Positions 41,515 to 50,080 of a DNA stretch of 57,636 bases are shown here, one piece after another. Position 1 is the first letter of the stretch. Each line of letters starts with the position of its first letter. The position numbers and the translations under genes were made by a program. Under the pieces are notes generated by a model. The model ran no database searches, was not told the origin of the DNA, and saw only the letters and a list, made by a program, of their open reading frames with translations. This DNA comes from CAYZXK01 sp964482395. GTDB lineage: Bacteria; Planctomycetota; Phycisphaerae; UBA1845; Fen-1342. The stretch covers positions 1-57,636 of the forward strand of contig CAYZXK010000148.1 in NCBI GenBank assembly GCA_964482395.1. The letters are read 5' to 3'.

Positions 41515-43338
41515 ATGGCCACCCGCCGCCGAGCCAGGCTGACTTGGTTGATCTTGGTAAGCTTCATCCCGTCCGTCAGTTGTGAATCCCCCGGCCCTCC
41601 GGCCGGTCCGGCCCCGGGCGGCCTGCCCCAGACCTGGCTGACCTGCGCCGAACGCACCGCCTACACTCGCACAGCTCGCTACGCCGAGGTGAGGGAATTC
41701 TGTCGTCGGCTGGCGGCCGCGTCGCCGCAGGCCCGATATCTCTCGTTCGGCAGAAGCGGCCAGGGACGTGAGCTGCCCCTGCTGGCTCTGTCCTCCGAGC
41801 AGGCTTTCGATCCAGGCAAGGCTCGGGCCAGTCGCAAGCCGCTGGTTTTGATACAAAACGGGATTCACCCCGGCGAATGCGAAGGGACGGACGCCAGCCT
41901 GGCCCTGGCCCGAGACATCCTGATTACCGGAACCCGAGCCTCACTGCTCGATAAAGTCAATCTGCTCATCATCCCCATCTTCAACGTGGACGGGTGGGAA
42001 CGCTTCGGCCCGTACAACCGGATCAACCAGAACGGCCCGGAGGAGATGGGCTGGCGTACGACCGCGGTCAACCTGAACCTGAACCGCGACTACATCAAGG
42101 CCGACGCGGTCGAAATGCAAGCCTGGCTGAAACTATGGAACCAATGGCAGCCCGACCTGCTGATCGATGACCACACCACCAACGGCCACCACCATCGTTA
42201 CGATCTCTTCTACGCGGCCACCACCGGCGAGGAGGTCCCGGAAGCGATTGCCAGATGGACCTCGGATACGCTGCTGCGGGAGCTTCTCTCATGGCTTTCG
42301 GCGGACGGTTACGCGGCGTTGCCCTATTCATTTCCACGGGACGCACGGGACCTGACGGCTGGAATCGTCGCGACCGGGCCGATGGAGCCGCGGCTGTCAA
42401 CCGGTTACTCGGCGGCTTGCAATCGGCCGGCGGTCCTGGTTGAAACCCACGCGCTGCTGCCGTATGCCCGTCGGGTGCAGGCTACCTACCAGGTGCTTAC
42501 CCGGATTCTCGAGGCGGTGCATCGGCACGCGGCCGACCTGCGGACGCTGACCCGCATGGCTGACCGACAGACCGCAGCCACCCGCGGGGCCGGACCGGAC
42601 GGCGGCGTCCCGATCCGATTCGAGCTGGTCGAGCAGCCCCGCCGAATTACCTACCGGGCCTTCCAGCAGCAGCTTCGCGACAGCGAAGTGACTGGCAACC
42701 AAGTGACTGAATACACCCAAATACCGATTGATCTCCAGACCGACTTCTTCGATCAATGGCGTGTATCCCAGGCGGTTTCTCCCCCGATGGCGTATCTGAT
42801 ACCCCCGGAGTGGACGGAGGTAATCCGGCGGATCAAGCTGCACGGCGTACGGTTCTTTCGGTTGCAAGTGCCGCAGTCGCTAGAGGTTGAGTCATACCGC
42901 TTTGAAGACGTGACGTTCGAGCCCAAGCCCTACGAAGGTAGGCAAATGACGCGGTTCCGGGCGATCCCCACCCGGCGGGTGGAAGAGTTCCAGGCCGGCA
43001 CGTTGGTCGTCCCCCTCGACCAGCCGCGGGCCCGGGTCATCGTAAACCTGTTGGAACCGGATGCACCAGACAGTTTGGTAAGGTGGGGGTTTTTCAACAC
43101 CATATTTGAGCGCAAGGAGTACTTCGAGCCTTATATTTTGGAACCGATTGCGCGGCGGATGCTGGCCGCAGACCCCGGACTCCGGGCTGAATTCGAGGAT
43201 CGACTGAAAAACGACCAGGCATTCGCCCAGGACCCGAGCCAGCGGCTGGATTTCTTCTACCGCCGTTCGCCATATTGGGACGCCCGGCACAGCCTCTACC
43301 CGGTCGCACGCCTGCCGGCAGCTCCCGACGGTCAATGA
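41515..43338 (+). CDS. M14-family zinc carboxypeptidase-like lipoprotein
   Basis: 607 residues from ATG 41515, supported by GGAGG nine bases upstream; a longer in-frame start at 41419 has no site. The N-terminus is a lipoprotein signal ending SFIPSVSC. The M14 zinc ligands are visible in IQNGIHPGECEGTDASLALA (H and E of HxxE) and in LLIDDHTTNGHHHRYDLFY (third ligand His). The catalytic Glu is probably that in AVLVETHALLPYARRV, and IPIFNVDGWERFGPYNR is also typical. A C-terminal region of about 250 residues, beta-rich, follows. It should trim peptides at the cell envelope. Confidence 0.85.
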   Translation: MATRRRARLTWLILVSFIPSVSCESPGPPAGPAPGGLPQTWLTCAERTAYTRTARYAEVREFCRRLAAASPQARYLSFGRSGQGRELPLLALSSEQAFDPGKARASRKPLVLIQNGIHPGECEGTDASLALARDILITGTRASLLDKVNLLIIPIFNVDGWERFGPYNRINQNGPEEMGWRTTAVNLNLNRDYIKADAVEMQAWLKLWNQWQPDLLIDDHTTNGHHHRYDLFYAATTGEEVPEAIARWTSDTLLRELLSWLSADGYAALPYSFPRDARDLTAGIVATGPMEPRLSTGYSAACNRPAVLVETHALLPYARRVQATYQVLTRILEAVHRHAADLRTLTRMADRQTAATRGAGPDGGVPIRFELVEQPRRITYRAFQQQLRDSEVTGNQVTEYTQIPIDLQTDFFDQWRVSQAVSPPMAYLIPPEWTEVIRRIKLHGVRFFRLQVPQSLEVESYRFEDVTFEPKPYEGRQMTRFRAIPTRRVEEFQAGTLVVPLDQPRARVIVNLLEPDAPDSLVRWGFFNTIFERKEYFEPYILEPIARRMLAADPGLRAEFEDRLKNDQAFAQDPSQRLDFFYRRSPYWDARHSLYPVARLPAAPDGQ

Positions 43339-43398
43339 AGGGGAAAACAAGTCCGGCTCGCCCGGCAACCGACCGTGCGGACAGCCAGGCAAACCTGA

Positions 43399-43427
43399 TT
43401 GACGGACCACCAGGGCCGGGCTATACT
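43399..43427 (+). promoter_or_regulatory. Strong sigma70 promoter of the RRM protein gene
   Basis: TTGACG (43399-43404), exactly 17 bases, then TATACT (43422-43427). The predicted start near 43434 leaves a leader of about 134 bases before the TTG start codon, long for a single small gene. Confidence 0.7.
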
Positions 43428-43567
43428 TGCCTTGTGTTTGTTGGTCCGATCGGAATCGTCCCTGCCCTGGCTGCGAGATCTCCCTTCGGCAACAAGTGGT
43501 CATAGTTGGTTTCGGGGCCGCCAGGCCCAGGCGCATCATTTGGTCGCCGCGCGTGTAGGAGCAGAAG

Positions 43568-43885
43568 TTGAAGAAGATCTACGTAGGCAATCTGGCGTAT
43601 CAGACCACCGAAGAGGGGCTTGAGTCGGCCTTCGGCGCCTTCGGGACGGTAAACAACGTGTCCATCATTCGGGATCGTGAGACCGGCCGATCACGCGGCT
43701 TCGGCTTCGTCGAGATGGAAGACGACGCCCAGGCCGCGGCCGCCATCGACGGGCTCAACGGTACCCAGATCGACGGCCGCAAACTCACCGTGAACGAGGC
43801 TCGCCCGCGTCCTGCCGGTAGCAACACCGGCCGCGGTGGCCGTGAGTTCCGCGGCGGCCCGCGGGGCGGCGGGCGGCGCGGCTAG
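43568..43885 (+). CDS. Small RRM-type RNA-binding protein
   Basis: 105 residues, starting with TTG 43568. AGGAG six bases upstream and the match of MKKIYVGNLAYQTTEEGLES to the usual start of this family make this start secure. One RNA-recognition motif is complete: RNP2 is IYVGNL and RNP1 is RGFGFVEM. A short Gly/Arg-rich tail (GGREFRGGPRGGGRRG) follows. Such bacterial proteins, best known in cyanobacteria and planctomycetes, bind single-stranded RNA and are often cold-induced. It is monocistronic under a strong promoter with a long leader. Confidence 0.93.
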   Translation: MKKIYVGNLAYQTTEEGLESAFGAFGTVNNVSIIRDRETGRSRGFGFVEMEDDAQAAAAIDGLNGTQIDGRKLTVNEARPRPAGSNTGRGGREFRGGPRGGGRRG

Positions 43886-44249
43886 CACACTGCCTCACCG
43901 GAATCGCGCCCGGCTGAATCTACCAGCTTGCGGCTGGCCGCCGTGATTACTGTCGCGCCAAGGAACGATTTGACCAGCGGGAGAGGGTGCGCTGGAAGCC
44001 GTCCGGGCCGACGCGAACCGGTATTTTCGGGCAGCTAACCGCCAATGGTGAGGGCCGGTTGCGTTCACGGACCCGCTTCTATGCCCCCTGCCCCACGGTC
44101 GGGGCTCTGATTCCCGGACTGACATCGCCGGCTCAGGACCGTCCAGGTGTGTGTCGCCCTCGGGAGCCTCAAGCTCGACCTGATCCGGCGTTGGGGCGTG
44201 GGGGACCGTAGGCTTTGGACAGCCGGAGCTACAGCGGTATAGTGCCGCT
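43886..44249. other. 364-base gap holding the prmC promoter
   Basis: No gene that I can support. Open frames on both strands here lack ribosome sites and domain-like sequence. The right end carries the promoter at 44215-44243. No T-rich terminator hairpin for the RRM gene is visible. Confidence 0.4.
44215..44243 (+). promoter_or_regulatory. Sigma70 promoter placed for a leaderless prmC transcript
   Basis: TTGGAC (44215-44220), 17-base spacer, TATAGT (44238-44243). The -10 box ends six bases before ATG 44250, so transcription should begin at or within a base or two of the start codon. No Shine-Dalgarno sequence is present in the six bases between. Confidence 0.65.
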
Positions 44250-45161
44250 ATGAACGGCGCCGAGACCGACGCGTCGGCATGGACGATAGCCCGCCTGCTG
44301 AGCTGGACACGCGAGTATCTCAAACGCAGCGGCATCCAGTCCCCACGCTTGTGTGCCGAACTACTCCTGGCACATGCCCTGGGCTGCCAGCGCATCGAGC
44401 TGTACACCCGATTCGAGCAGGCACCCGGTCCGGAGGTTCTGAACGAGTTTCGGGAGCTGGTAAGAAAGGCCGCCACCGGCTACCCGATCGCATACCTGAC
44501 TGGCACCAAGGAGTTCTTCTCGCTGACTTTCGAGGTCGGGCCGGATGTCCTGATACCGCGCCCGGAAACTGAAACACTGGTGGAGCGGACGATTCATTTG
44601 GCCCGCCAACTGGCAGCGGACCAGTGTGCTGTGCTGGACCTGGGTACCGGTAGCGGTTGCATCATCGTCAGCCTGGCGCGGCACTTACCGCAGGCCCGGC
44701 TGTTTGCCAGCGACGTTTCCGAAGCCGCGCTGGCCGTCGCTCGGCGAAACGCCGAGCGACACGCAGTCGCTGATCGGATCGAGTTCCGGGCCGGCAACCT
44801 GTTCGAGCCCTGGGAGCAAGCTCGATCGGCCGGCGGCCCGGATGCCTTCGACATCCTGGTCTGCAACCCCCCATACGTGAGCACTGCCGACCCTCTGGTT
44901 GAGCGGACCGTGCGCGATTTTGAACCCCGACTCGCGCTCTTCGCCGGTCCCGACGGCCTCAACCTGATCCGCCCCATCTTGGCCCAAGCACCCACTTGGA
45001 TCAGGCCCGGCGGACACCTGCTGATGGAAATCGGGTACGACCAGGCCGACCGCGTACGTCCGCTCTTGGCGGAACCAGATTGGCAGGATATGGTGACCTA
45101 CCGCGACGGGGCGGGATACGAGCGGGTGATCCACGTGCGGCGGTCAGACCGGAAGCGATAG
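44250..45161 (+). CDS. prmC: Release-factor glutamine N5-methyltransferase
   Basis: 303 residues. The N-terminal helical domain (LLSWTREYLKRSGIQSPRL, YPIAYLTGTKEFFSLTFEV) is followed by the SAM-binding motif LDLGTGSGCIIVSLA and the catalytic NPPY in LVCNPPYVSTADP. PRPE(T/S)E, as IPRPETETLVE, is also conserved. It methylates the GGQ glutamine of release factors 1 and 2 in the cytoplasm. The usual upstream partner prfA is not in this window; murA follows after 75 bases. The promoter position suggests a leaderless mRNA. Confidence 0.93.
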   Translation: MNGAETDASAWTIARLLSWTREYLKRSGIQSPRLCAELLLAHALGCQRIELYTRFEQAPGPEVLNEFRELVRKAATGYPIAYLTGTKEFFSLTFEVGPDVLIPRPETETLVERTIHLARQLAADQCAVLDLGTGSGCIIVSLARHLPQARLFASDVSEAALAVARRNAERHAVADRIEFRAGNLFEPWEQARSAGGPDAFDILVCNPPYVSTADPLVERTVRDFEPRLALFAGPDGLNLIRPILAQAPTWIRPGGHLLMEIGYDQADRVRPLLAEPDWQDMVTYRDGAGYERVIHVRRSDRKR

Positions 45162-45236
45162 CCGCCGGCGGTGGAGTTGCCGGCCGGCGACACGCATGGC
45201 GGGTACCCGGGACGAGCGAGGTCGCAAGGAGGAACC

Positions 45237-46517
45237 GTGGGTCTGGCATACTTTGAGATAAATGGCGGGCCGAGACTGCGAGGCACGGTCCGCATCAGCG
45301 GGGCCAAGAACGCAGCCCTGCCCATCATGGCGGCCTCGCTGATGTGCGAGGGGGAGGTGATTCTGCACGACGTTCCGCCGGTCAGCGACGTGACCTTCCT
45401 GGCCGAGCTACTCAGCAAGCTGGGAGTCGAGGTGGAATGGCGACCGGACGGCGCCTTGCGCCTGGTCGCCCGCGATGAGATGAATTGTCGAGCGGAGTAC
45501 GACATCGTTCGCAAGATGCGGGCTTCCATCTGCGTGTTGGGCCCTCTGCTGGCCAAGCGACACCGGGCCCAAGTGTCCATGCCGGGAGGCTGCGCCATCG
45601 GTGACCGCCCGGTCAACCTCCACCTGCGGGCCATGCAGTTGCTGGGGGCGGACATTGAGCTGGTCAACGGCGACATCGTAGCCAAGACCAAGAAACTGCA
45701 TGGCTCGGAGATGTTCCTGGGCGGCCCCTTCGGCTCGACGGTGCTGGGGACCGCCAATGCTATGATGGCGGCCACGCTGGCCGAGGGGCTGACGGTGATT
45801 GAGATGGCCGCCTGCGAGCCGGAGGTAGTCGACCTGGCCAATTTCCTCAACAAGTGCGGGGCCTCGATCACCGGGCAGGGCACGCCCCGGATAGTCATCG
45901 AGGGCGTCAAAGAACTGCACGGCTGCGAGTACCGGATCATCCCGGACCGGATCGAGGCTGGCACATTCATGGTCGCCAGCGCCATCACCAATGGAGAACT
46001 CACCCTGGAGAACTGCCGGCTGGATCACCTGATGGCCTTCGTCGACCGTCTGACCGCGATCGGGGTCAACGTCGAGCGGAGCGAACGCGGGGTGACGGTT
46101 TCGTCGGCCCGTCGGCTGGAGCCGGTGGACGTGACCACCCAGCCGTTCCCGGGCTTCCCGACCGACTTGCAGGCTCAGATCATGGCTCTGCTGTGCCTGG
46201 CGGACGGAAACAGCATCATCACCGAGAAGGTTTTTCCGGACCGCTTCCTGCACGTGGCGGAGTTGAGCCGCATGGGCGCCCATTTGCGCAAGGAGGGTCC
46301 GACCGTGATCGTGCAGGGAGTCAAGCGACTCATCGCCGCCCCGGTCATGGCCTCCGACCTGAGAGCATCGGCCGCCTTGGTGCTGGCCGGGCTGGCGGCT
46401 CGCGGTACCACGCGGGTCAATCGCATTTACCATATCGAGCGGGGCTACGTGCGGATCGACGAGAAACTGCGTGCGGTCGGAGCCGATATCCAGCGCCGGG
46501 AAGGCGACGAGTCCTGA
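45237..46517 (+). CDS. murA: UDP-N-acetylglucosamine 1-carboxyvinyltransferase
   Basis: 426 residues from GTG 45237, with AGGAGG directly upstream. It performs the first committed step of peptidoglycan synthesis, adding enolpyruvate from PEP to UDP-GlcNAc. K24 (ISGAKNAALPIMAA) and the catalytic, fosfomycin-reactive C119 (MPGGCAIGDRPVNLHL) are both present, as is TQPFPGFPTDLQAQIMALL near residue 300. Presence of a Cys-type MurA implies the organism can make peptidoglycan. It is convergent with mdh. Confidence 0.95.
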   Translation: MGLAYFEINGGPRLRGTVRISGAKNAALPIMAASLMCEGEVILHDVPPVSDVTFLAELLSKLGVEVEWRPDGALRLVARDEMNCRAEYDIVRKMRASICVLGPLLAKRHRAQVSMPGGCAIGDRPVNLHLRAMQLLGADIELVNGDIVAKTKKLHGSEMFLGGPFGSTVLGTANAMMAATLAEGLTVIEMAACEPEVVDLANFLNKCGASITGQGTPRIVIEGVKELHGCEYRIIPDRIEAGTFMVASAITNGELTLENCRLDHLMAFVDRLTAIGVNVERSERGVTVSSARRLEPVDVTTQPFPGFPTDLQAQIMALLCLADGNSIITEKVFPDRFLHVAELSRMGAHLRKEGPTVIVQGVKRLIAAPVMASDLRASAALVLAGLAARGTTRVNRIYHIERGYVRIDEKLRAVGADIQRREGDES

Positions 46518-46533
46518 GGGCCTCGCGGCCGGG

Positions 46534-46594
46534 GGGCTGGTCGCCGGTGAGGCTGCCGGGCCGGCTGGCTCAGACGGCCGGTGGGCACCAGCCC
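46534..46594. terminator. Possible bidirectional structure between murA and mdh
   Basis: An 8-bp stem, GGGCTGGT at 46534-46541 with ACCAGCCC at 46587-46594, encloses GC-rich sequence with further pairing. It sits in the 81 bases between two convergent stops. There is no T-run on either side, so it is only a weak terminator call. Confidence 0.3.
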
Positions 46595-46598
46595 GCGC

Positions 46599-47540
46599 CT
46601 AGCTGGGCAGGAACTTCCTGGCCGTTTCGCAAAGCTGTCTGGTGTGCTCCAGGCTAGCCTGGAAGGCTTCTCGCTCGTGCGGCTCCAGCTTTACCTCGAT
46701 AACCTTCTCGACCCCATCGCGGCCGAGGACGCAGGGCACGCCGACGAACTGTCCGCCTGCGCCATACTCCTGGTCGCAGTAGGCGACACACGGCAGAACT
46801 CGTCGTCGGTTCCGGACGATCGATTCGGCCATTGCGATGGTTGCCGCGGCCGGAGCGTAGTAGGCGCTGCCGCTCTTGAGCAGGTTGACGATCTCGGCTC
46901 CGCCGTTACGGGTGCGGGTAATGATCTCTTCGAGCTTCCCGGGAGCGATAAGCTGCGTGATGGGGATGCCGGCCACGCTGGTGTACCGTGGCAGAACCAC
47001 CAGATCATCACCATGGCTCCCCAGCAGAATGGCCTGCACGTCCTCGACGCTGCACCCGAGTTCGGCGGCCACGAAGGTCCGCAGCCGGGCGGCATCCAGC
47101 ACGCCGGCCTGACCGATCACCCGTTGGGCCGGCAGCCCGGACACCTGGTGGGCGACATAAGTCATGGCTTCCACCGGAGCCGAAACCACGATCAGAATCG
47201 CTTCCGGGCTCTTTTCGACCGCGCGGGCAGTCACTTCCGCGACCATCTTCACGCTGGATTTAAGCAGTTGATCGCGAGCCAGGCCGGGTTTGCGTGGGTG
47301 GCCGGCGGCGATGATGACCAGGTTGCTATCGGCCGAGGCCTCGTAATCATTGGCCCCAACGATGGTTAGGTCGTAGCCTTCGACTGGTCCGGCCTCGAGC
47401 AGGTCCAGAGCCTTGCCTTGCGGCAGCCCTTCCTGGAGATCGACCATTACCAGGTCGCCCAATCGCTTGGCGGCTGCCCAGTGGGCCGCGGTGGCGCCCA
47501 CATTGCCGGCCCCGACGATCGTGATCTTGGGTCGCTTCAT
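46599..47540 (-). CDS. mdh: Malate dehydrogenase (LDH-like type) with an unusual active-site residue
   Basis: 313 residues. NAD site ITIVGAGNVGATAAHW; malate-type loop HPRKPGLARDQLL with R83 and R89; catalytic D149 and R152 in GVLDAARLR and H176 in LLGSHGDDLVVLPRY. These fit the TCA-cycle malate dehydrogenases of the LDH-like branch. The conserved Asn of the V-T/S-N-P loop, which binds the substrate hydroxyl/carbonyl, is replaced: the text reads VVSAPVEAM with A121. The preceding loop also has His (GHPRKP) where a hydrophobic residue is usual. It is probably still a 2-hydroxyacid dehydrogenase, but activity or specificity may differ. Confidence 0.85.
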   Translation of the reverse strand: MKRPKITIVGAGNVGATAAHWAAAKRLGDLVMVDLQEGLPQGKALDLLEAGPVEGYDLTIVGANDYEASADSNLVIIAAGHPRKPGLARDQLLKSSVKMVAEVTARAVEKSPEAILIVVSAPVEAMTYVAHQVSGLPAQRVIGQAGVLDAARLRTFVAAELGCSVEDVQAILLGSHGDDLVVLPRYTSVAGIPITQLIAPGKLEEIITRTRNGGAEIVNLLKSGSAYYAPAAATIAMAESIVRNRRRVLPCVAYCDQEYGAGGQFVGVPCVLGRDGVEKVIEVKLEPHEREAFQASLEHTRQLCETARKFLPS

Positions 47541-47668
47541 CTGCTACCTCGCATTGTCCGGCCTGAAGTGCCCGGACTTTCAGGCTCGCACGGGCTGCAC
47601 CCCATCCCGGGCGTGGCCTGCCTAAGCCGCAGCCAGGTGGCGGCTTACCAGCCCCTGCCGGCCGCTGG

Positions 47669-48505
47669 CTACTCCTGGTCCAACAGCAGCCTCGCCAGAC
47701 GCCGTCGCGCTCCATTCAAGCGTCCGAGGTCACGCCGCAAACCGGCAGACCGCTCCAGTGCCCGCCGCAGGTCGGCCGCGATCGCCGGCAGGTCAAGCTG
47801 CCGGCAGCGGTCAGCGATCGCGGCGACCAGCTCCGGTGACCAGGTCTGGCCCTCGGCAGGCTGAGCCCGAAGAGGCCATCGCCCCAGGGCCTCCAGCAGT
47901 GGTGCCAGCCTGCGATACATGGCCGCCGACGAGGCCTGCCGTTGACCGGCGTCGCCCCGCACGGCCCAGTGCAGCAACACTTCCACCCCCCGCACATCTC
48001 CAAGTTCCAGCCAGGCCGCCGCCACGCCGATCTGATCCCATGGCTGCTCTGAATCCCCATGACGCGCAGCCAGCTCGGCAAAACGTTCGGGGGCCAACCG
48101 GGCGGCTGCCAGCCAGGCTGCCTGCCGAACCCACCCGGCCGGCTCGCGTTCGATCAGGGCCGCGACCAGATCAAAGTGCTGCGGTCCGCCGGCCCGGCCG
48201 AGCGCGTATACATAGCTTTCGCGAACCTGGGGGTCGGGCTCAGCCGAAGCAGCCAACTGATCGGCAATGAACCCGATGGCCCGAGGGGTCTTCCGGTCCG
48301 CTGCTTCCCACGCCCCGGCCTTGCGGGAGTCCGGGGACCCAGCCTGCAAGAGCTGCATTATCCGGCTCGACCGATACCAAACGAGCAACCTCCAGCCCAG
48401 CGTCGCGGAAGTGCCGGCCGCGATCGCTGCGACCACCATCGCCGGCAGCCAACGGCGGTAGCGGACATTCCACAACGTGACCCCGAGCGGTCGGCCGGTG
48501 ACCAT
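47669..48505 (-). CDS. Membrane-anchored helical-repeat (HEAT-like) hypothetical protein
   Basis: 278 residues from ATG 48505 (GGGAAGAG upstream). One N-terminal membrane helix (WLPAMVVAAIAAGTSATLGW) is followed by Ala/Leu/Arg-rich helical pairs such as VRESYVYALGRAGGPQHFDL and VRQAAWLAAARLAPERFAEL, typical of HEAT-like repeats. The N-terminal tail would be cytoplasmic and the repeats probably periplasmic if it inserts N-in. No enzyme motif is seen. It lies 128 bases upstream of mdh on the same strand. Function unknown. Confidence 0.65.
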   Translation of the reverse strand: MVTGRPLGVTLWNVRYRRWLPAMVVAAIAAGTSATLGWRLLVWYRSSRIMQLLQAGSPDSRKAGAWEAADRKTPRAIGFIADQLAASAEPDPQVRESYVYALGRAGGPQHFDLVAALIEREPAGWVRQAAWLAAARLAPERFAELAARHGDSEQPWDQIGVAAAWLELGDVRGVEVLLHWAVRGDAGQRQASSAAMYRRLAPLLEALGRWPLRAQPAEGQTWSPELVAAIADRCRQLDLPAIAADLRRALERSAGLRRDLGRLNGARRRLARLLLDQE

Positions 48506-48829
48506 GTGCTCTTCCCTGCGGTCAGCGACCACTCATGGTCCGCGACCGCCAAGGGGCAGTCAAGCCACCAGGGCCCGGAGCGTGAGCGACGGGCCGACGA
48601 TCGGAGCCCGGCACACCGAGCGTGGAAATCCGGGAACACCGTTCGGCGCTGCCGGGGGGAATAGCTATGCGGCGGCGCACCGATGCGGCTCCGGCGGCGT
48701 CAAAATCGGCGTAGTCGCCTGAGCAGCGCCCGGGGCAGCGACACGAGCGGCACCCGGCCGGGCGTGCACCGCCGCGGTTGGAATCGAGCGGGAGGCCGCA
48801 AGTTGGGCCGGGTCCAGCCCGGTTGGCCC
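48506..48829. other. 324-base gap between two minus-strand genes
   Basis: Apart from the promoter-like pair at 48535-48563, nothing recognisable is present. No open frame with a ribosome site and no U-tailed hairpin was found. Confidence 0.4.
48535..48563 (-). promoter_or_regulatory. Possible promoter of the HEAT-like protein gene
   Basis: On the minus strand TTGACT (48563-48558), 17 bases, then GACCAT (48540-48535). It would start transcription about 23 bases before ATG 48505. The -35 box is good, the -10 box weak. Confidence 0.35.
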
Positions 48830-49345
48830 TCAGCGGCCATCTACAATGATCGAGCCGTTCGAGGTCTCAGCCAGAATCAGATTGCCGCCGGCGTTCATGA
48901 TGGCATCGAAGCGCGTCCGGCTAGCCTGGGCGGCTTTTAGCGTTGCACCGCCCAAAGCGACATGCACCCGACCGTTGCTGGTGGACAGGCGTAGCTCGGC
49001 ATCCAGACCGGTCGGCAGCGTGGCGTGGATCGAACCGTTGCTGGTTCGCAGCTCGACCGGGCCCCGGAAAGTGCTGTCTGCGACCAGGCGGATATCGCCG
49101 TTGGAAGTACGCAGTGTGCACTGGCCGCCGACCCCTTCAACCTGGATGCTACCGTTACTGGTCCGGGCCTGGACTGGGCCGGCGATCTGCCGGATTTCGA
49201 TCCGGCCGTTGGAGGTGACGGCATTCAGCGCCCCCTGCACATCGGTGGCACGCAGGCTCCCGTTGCTCGATTCCAGCACCACCTCCCCGGTCAGCCCGGC
49301 CACGTGGATCGAGCCGTTGGTGGTTTCGACCGCGGCCTCGCAGCG
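48830..49345 (-). repeat. TSNG solenoid repeats of the DUF4097 protein
   Basis: Eight units of about 63 bases each encode the TSNGxI motif. DNA copies are diverged, so this is an old protein repeat rather than a recent DNA expansion. Confidence 0.75.
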
Positions 49346-49711
49346 ATGCGGCAGATCAACACACAGTTTGACCGACGCTGAGCGGTTGCGCAGTTCGTCC
49401 GGGCAGCGCACCTCGACCCGGAAGGTCTCCGCGTGCTGCGGGTCCGGCTCAGCCTCGATGGTGATTTGCTCCAGATTCTGCTCCGCCTCGGCCAACGTGA
49501 CTCCCGAGACCCGCTTGGTCCCCGAGATGCTGATCTGGTCGCCCGGGGCCGAACGCACTTCGACCGGCCCGTTCCTGACGCGAACCACGACCCGCCGGTA
49601 GTCCTGCCACGGATGGGTAAATGAGAAATCACCGGTGGCTTGGACCAGCGGCGCGCACCCGGTCGCGGCGAACACAACCGGGGCCGACATGACTAACGCC
49701 AGAAGTTTCAT
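48830..49711 (-). CDS. DUF4097-family beta-solenoid lipoprotein
   Basis: 293 residues. The signal MKLLALVMSAPVVFAATGC has a lipobox Cys at 19; AGGAG precedes the ATG by eight bases. From about residue 125 to the end there are eight copies of a roughly 21-residue unit centred on (T/S)(T/S)NG(S/R/D)(I/L/V), for example TTNGSIHVAG, SSNGSLRATD, TSNGRIEIRQ and TSNGDIRLVA. This is the DUF4097 pattern, expected to fold as a beta-solenoid. Relatives are called putative adhesins and often sit in cell-envelope-stress loci. It lies where rpoB might be expected downstream of rplL. Confidence 0.82.
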   Translation of the reverse strand: MKLLALVMSAPVVFAATGCAPLVQATGDFSFTHPWQDYRRVVVRVRNGPVEVRSAPGDQISISGTKRVSGVTLAEAEQNLEQITIEAEPDPQHAETFRVEVRCPDELRNRSASVKLCVDLPHRCEAAVETTNGSIHVAGLTGEVVLESSNGSLRATDVQGALNAVTSNGRIEIRQIAGPVQARTSNGSIQVEGVGGQCTLRTSNGDIRLVADSTFRGPVELRTSNGSIHATLPTGLDAELRLSTSNGRVHVALGGATLKAAQASRTRFDAIMNAGGNLILAETSNGSIIVDGR

Positions 49712-50080
49712 TTTCGCTCTCCTGCCTGAGTACCTGCCGGGCCTGCGAGGGGCCGCGCTCGGCGCCGGCGACCTGCCAGGTCAACACCTCGCGCAGACCC
49801 CGGCGTATTGAACCGGAGCCACGACCATCGTGGAGCGGTTTAACGCCCCACCGATGGGCTGTCCGTCACTGCCTTGGCCCTCCCTTGCGGTCGGGGCTCG
49901 GACAGATTGCGGCACAGTAACACCGTGCCGGGCGAACATTGCTCTACGGGGCATTCGGTCGCCGCCTTGGCATATTCGGTTCGGGCGGGCGACACGGCAT
50001 TCTTGGCGCGCCAAGAGAGCCGGGGAGCTGGCCGGGCTCTGCGGGGTACCCGTGGCGATGGTCGAAGAAGGTCCAGCGAA
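49712..50080. other. 369-base gap downstream of rplL
   Basis: No supportable gene. The main features are a perfect 16-bp palindrome at 50001-50016 and an adjacent inverted repeat (AGAGCC/GGCTCT) at about 50014-50040. They might form the end structure of the ribosomal-protein operon, though no U-run follows. A minus-strand open frame at 49840-50115 overlaps rplL and looks spurious. Confidence 0.45.
50001..50016. repeat. Perfect 16-bp palindrome downstream of rplL
   Basis: TCTTGGCGCGCCAAGA. It is self-complementary over its full length with no loop, so it suits a dimeric DNA-binding protein better than an RNA hairpin. Confidence 0.6.

Noticed and set aside
43987..44211. Plus-strand 74-codon frame in the gap before prmC
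   Set aside because: No Shine-Dalgarno site, low-complexity Arg/Pro composition and no family resemblance.
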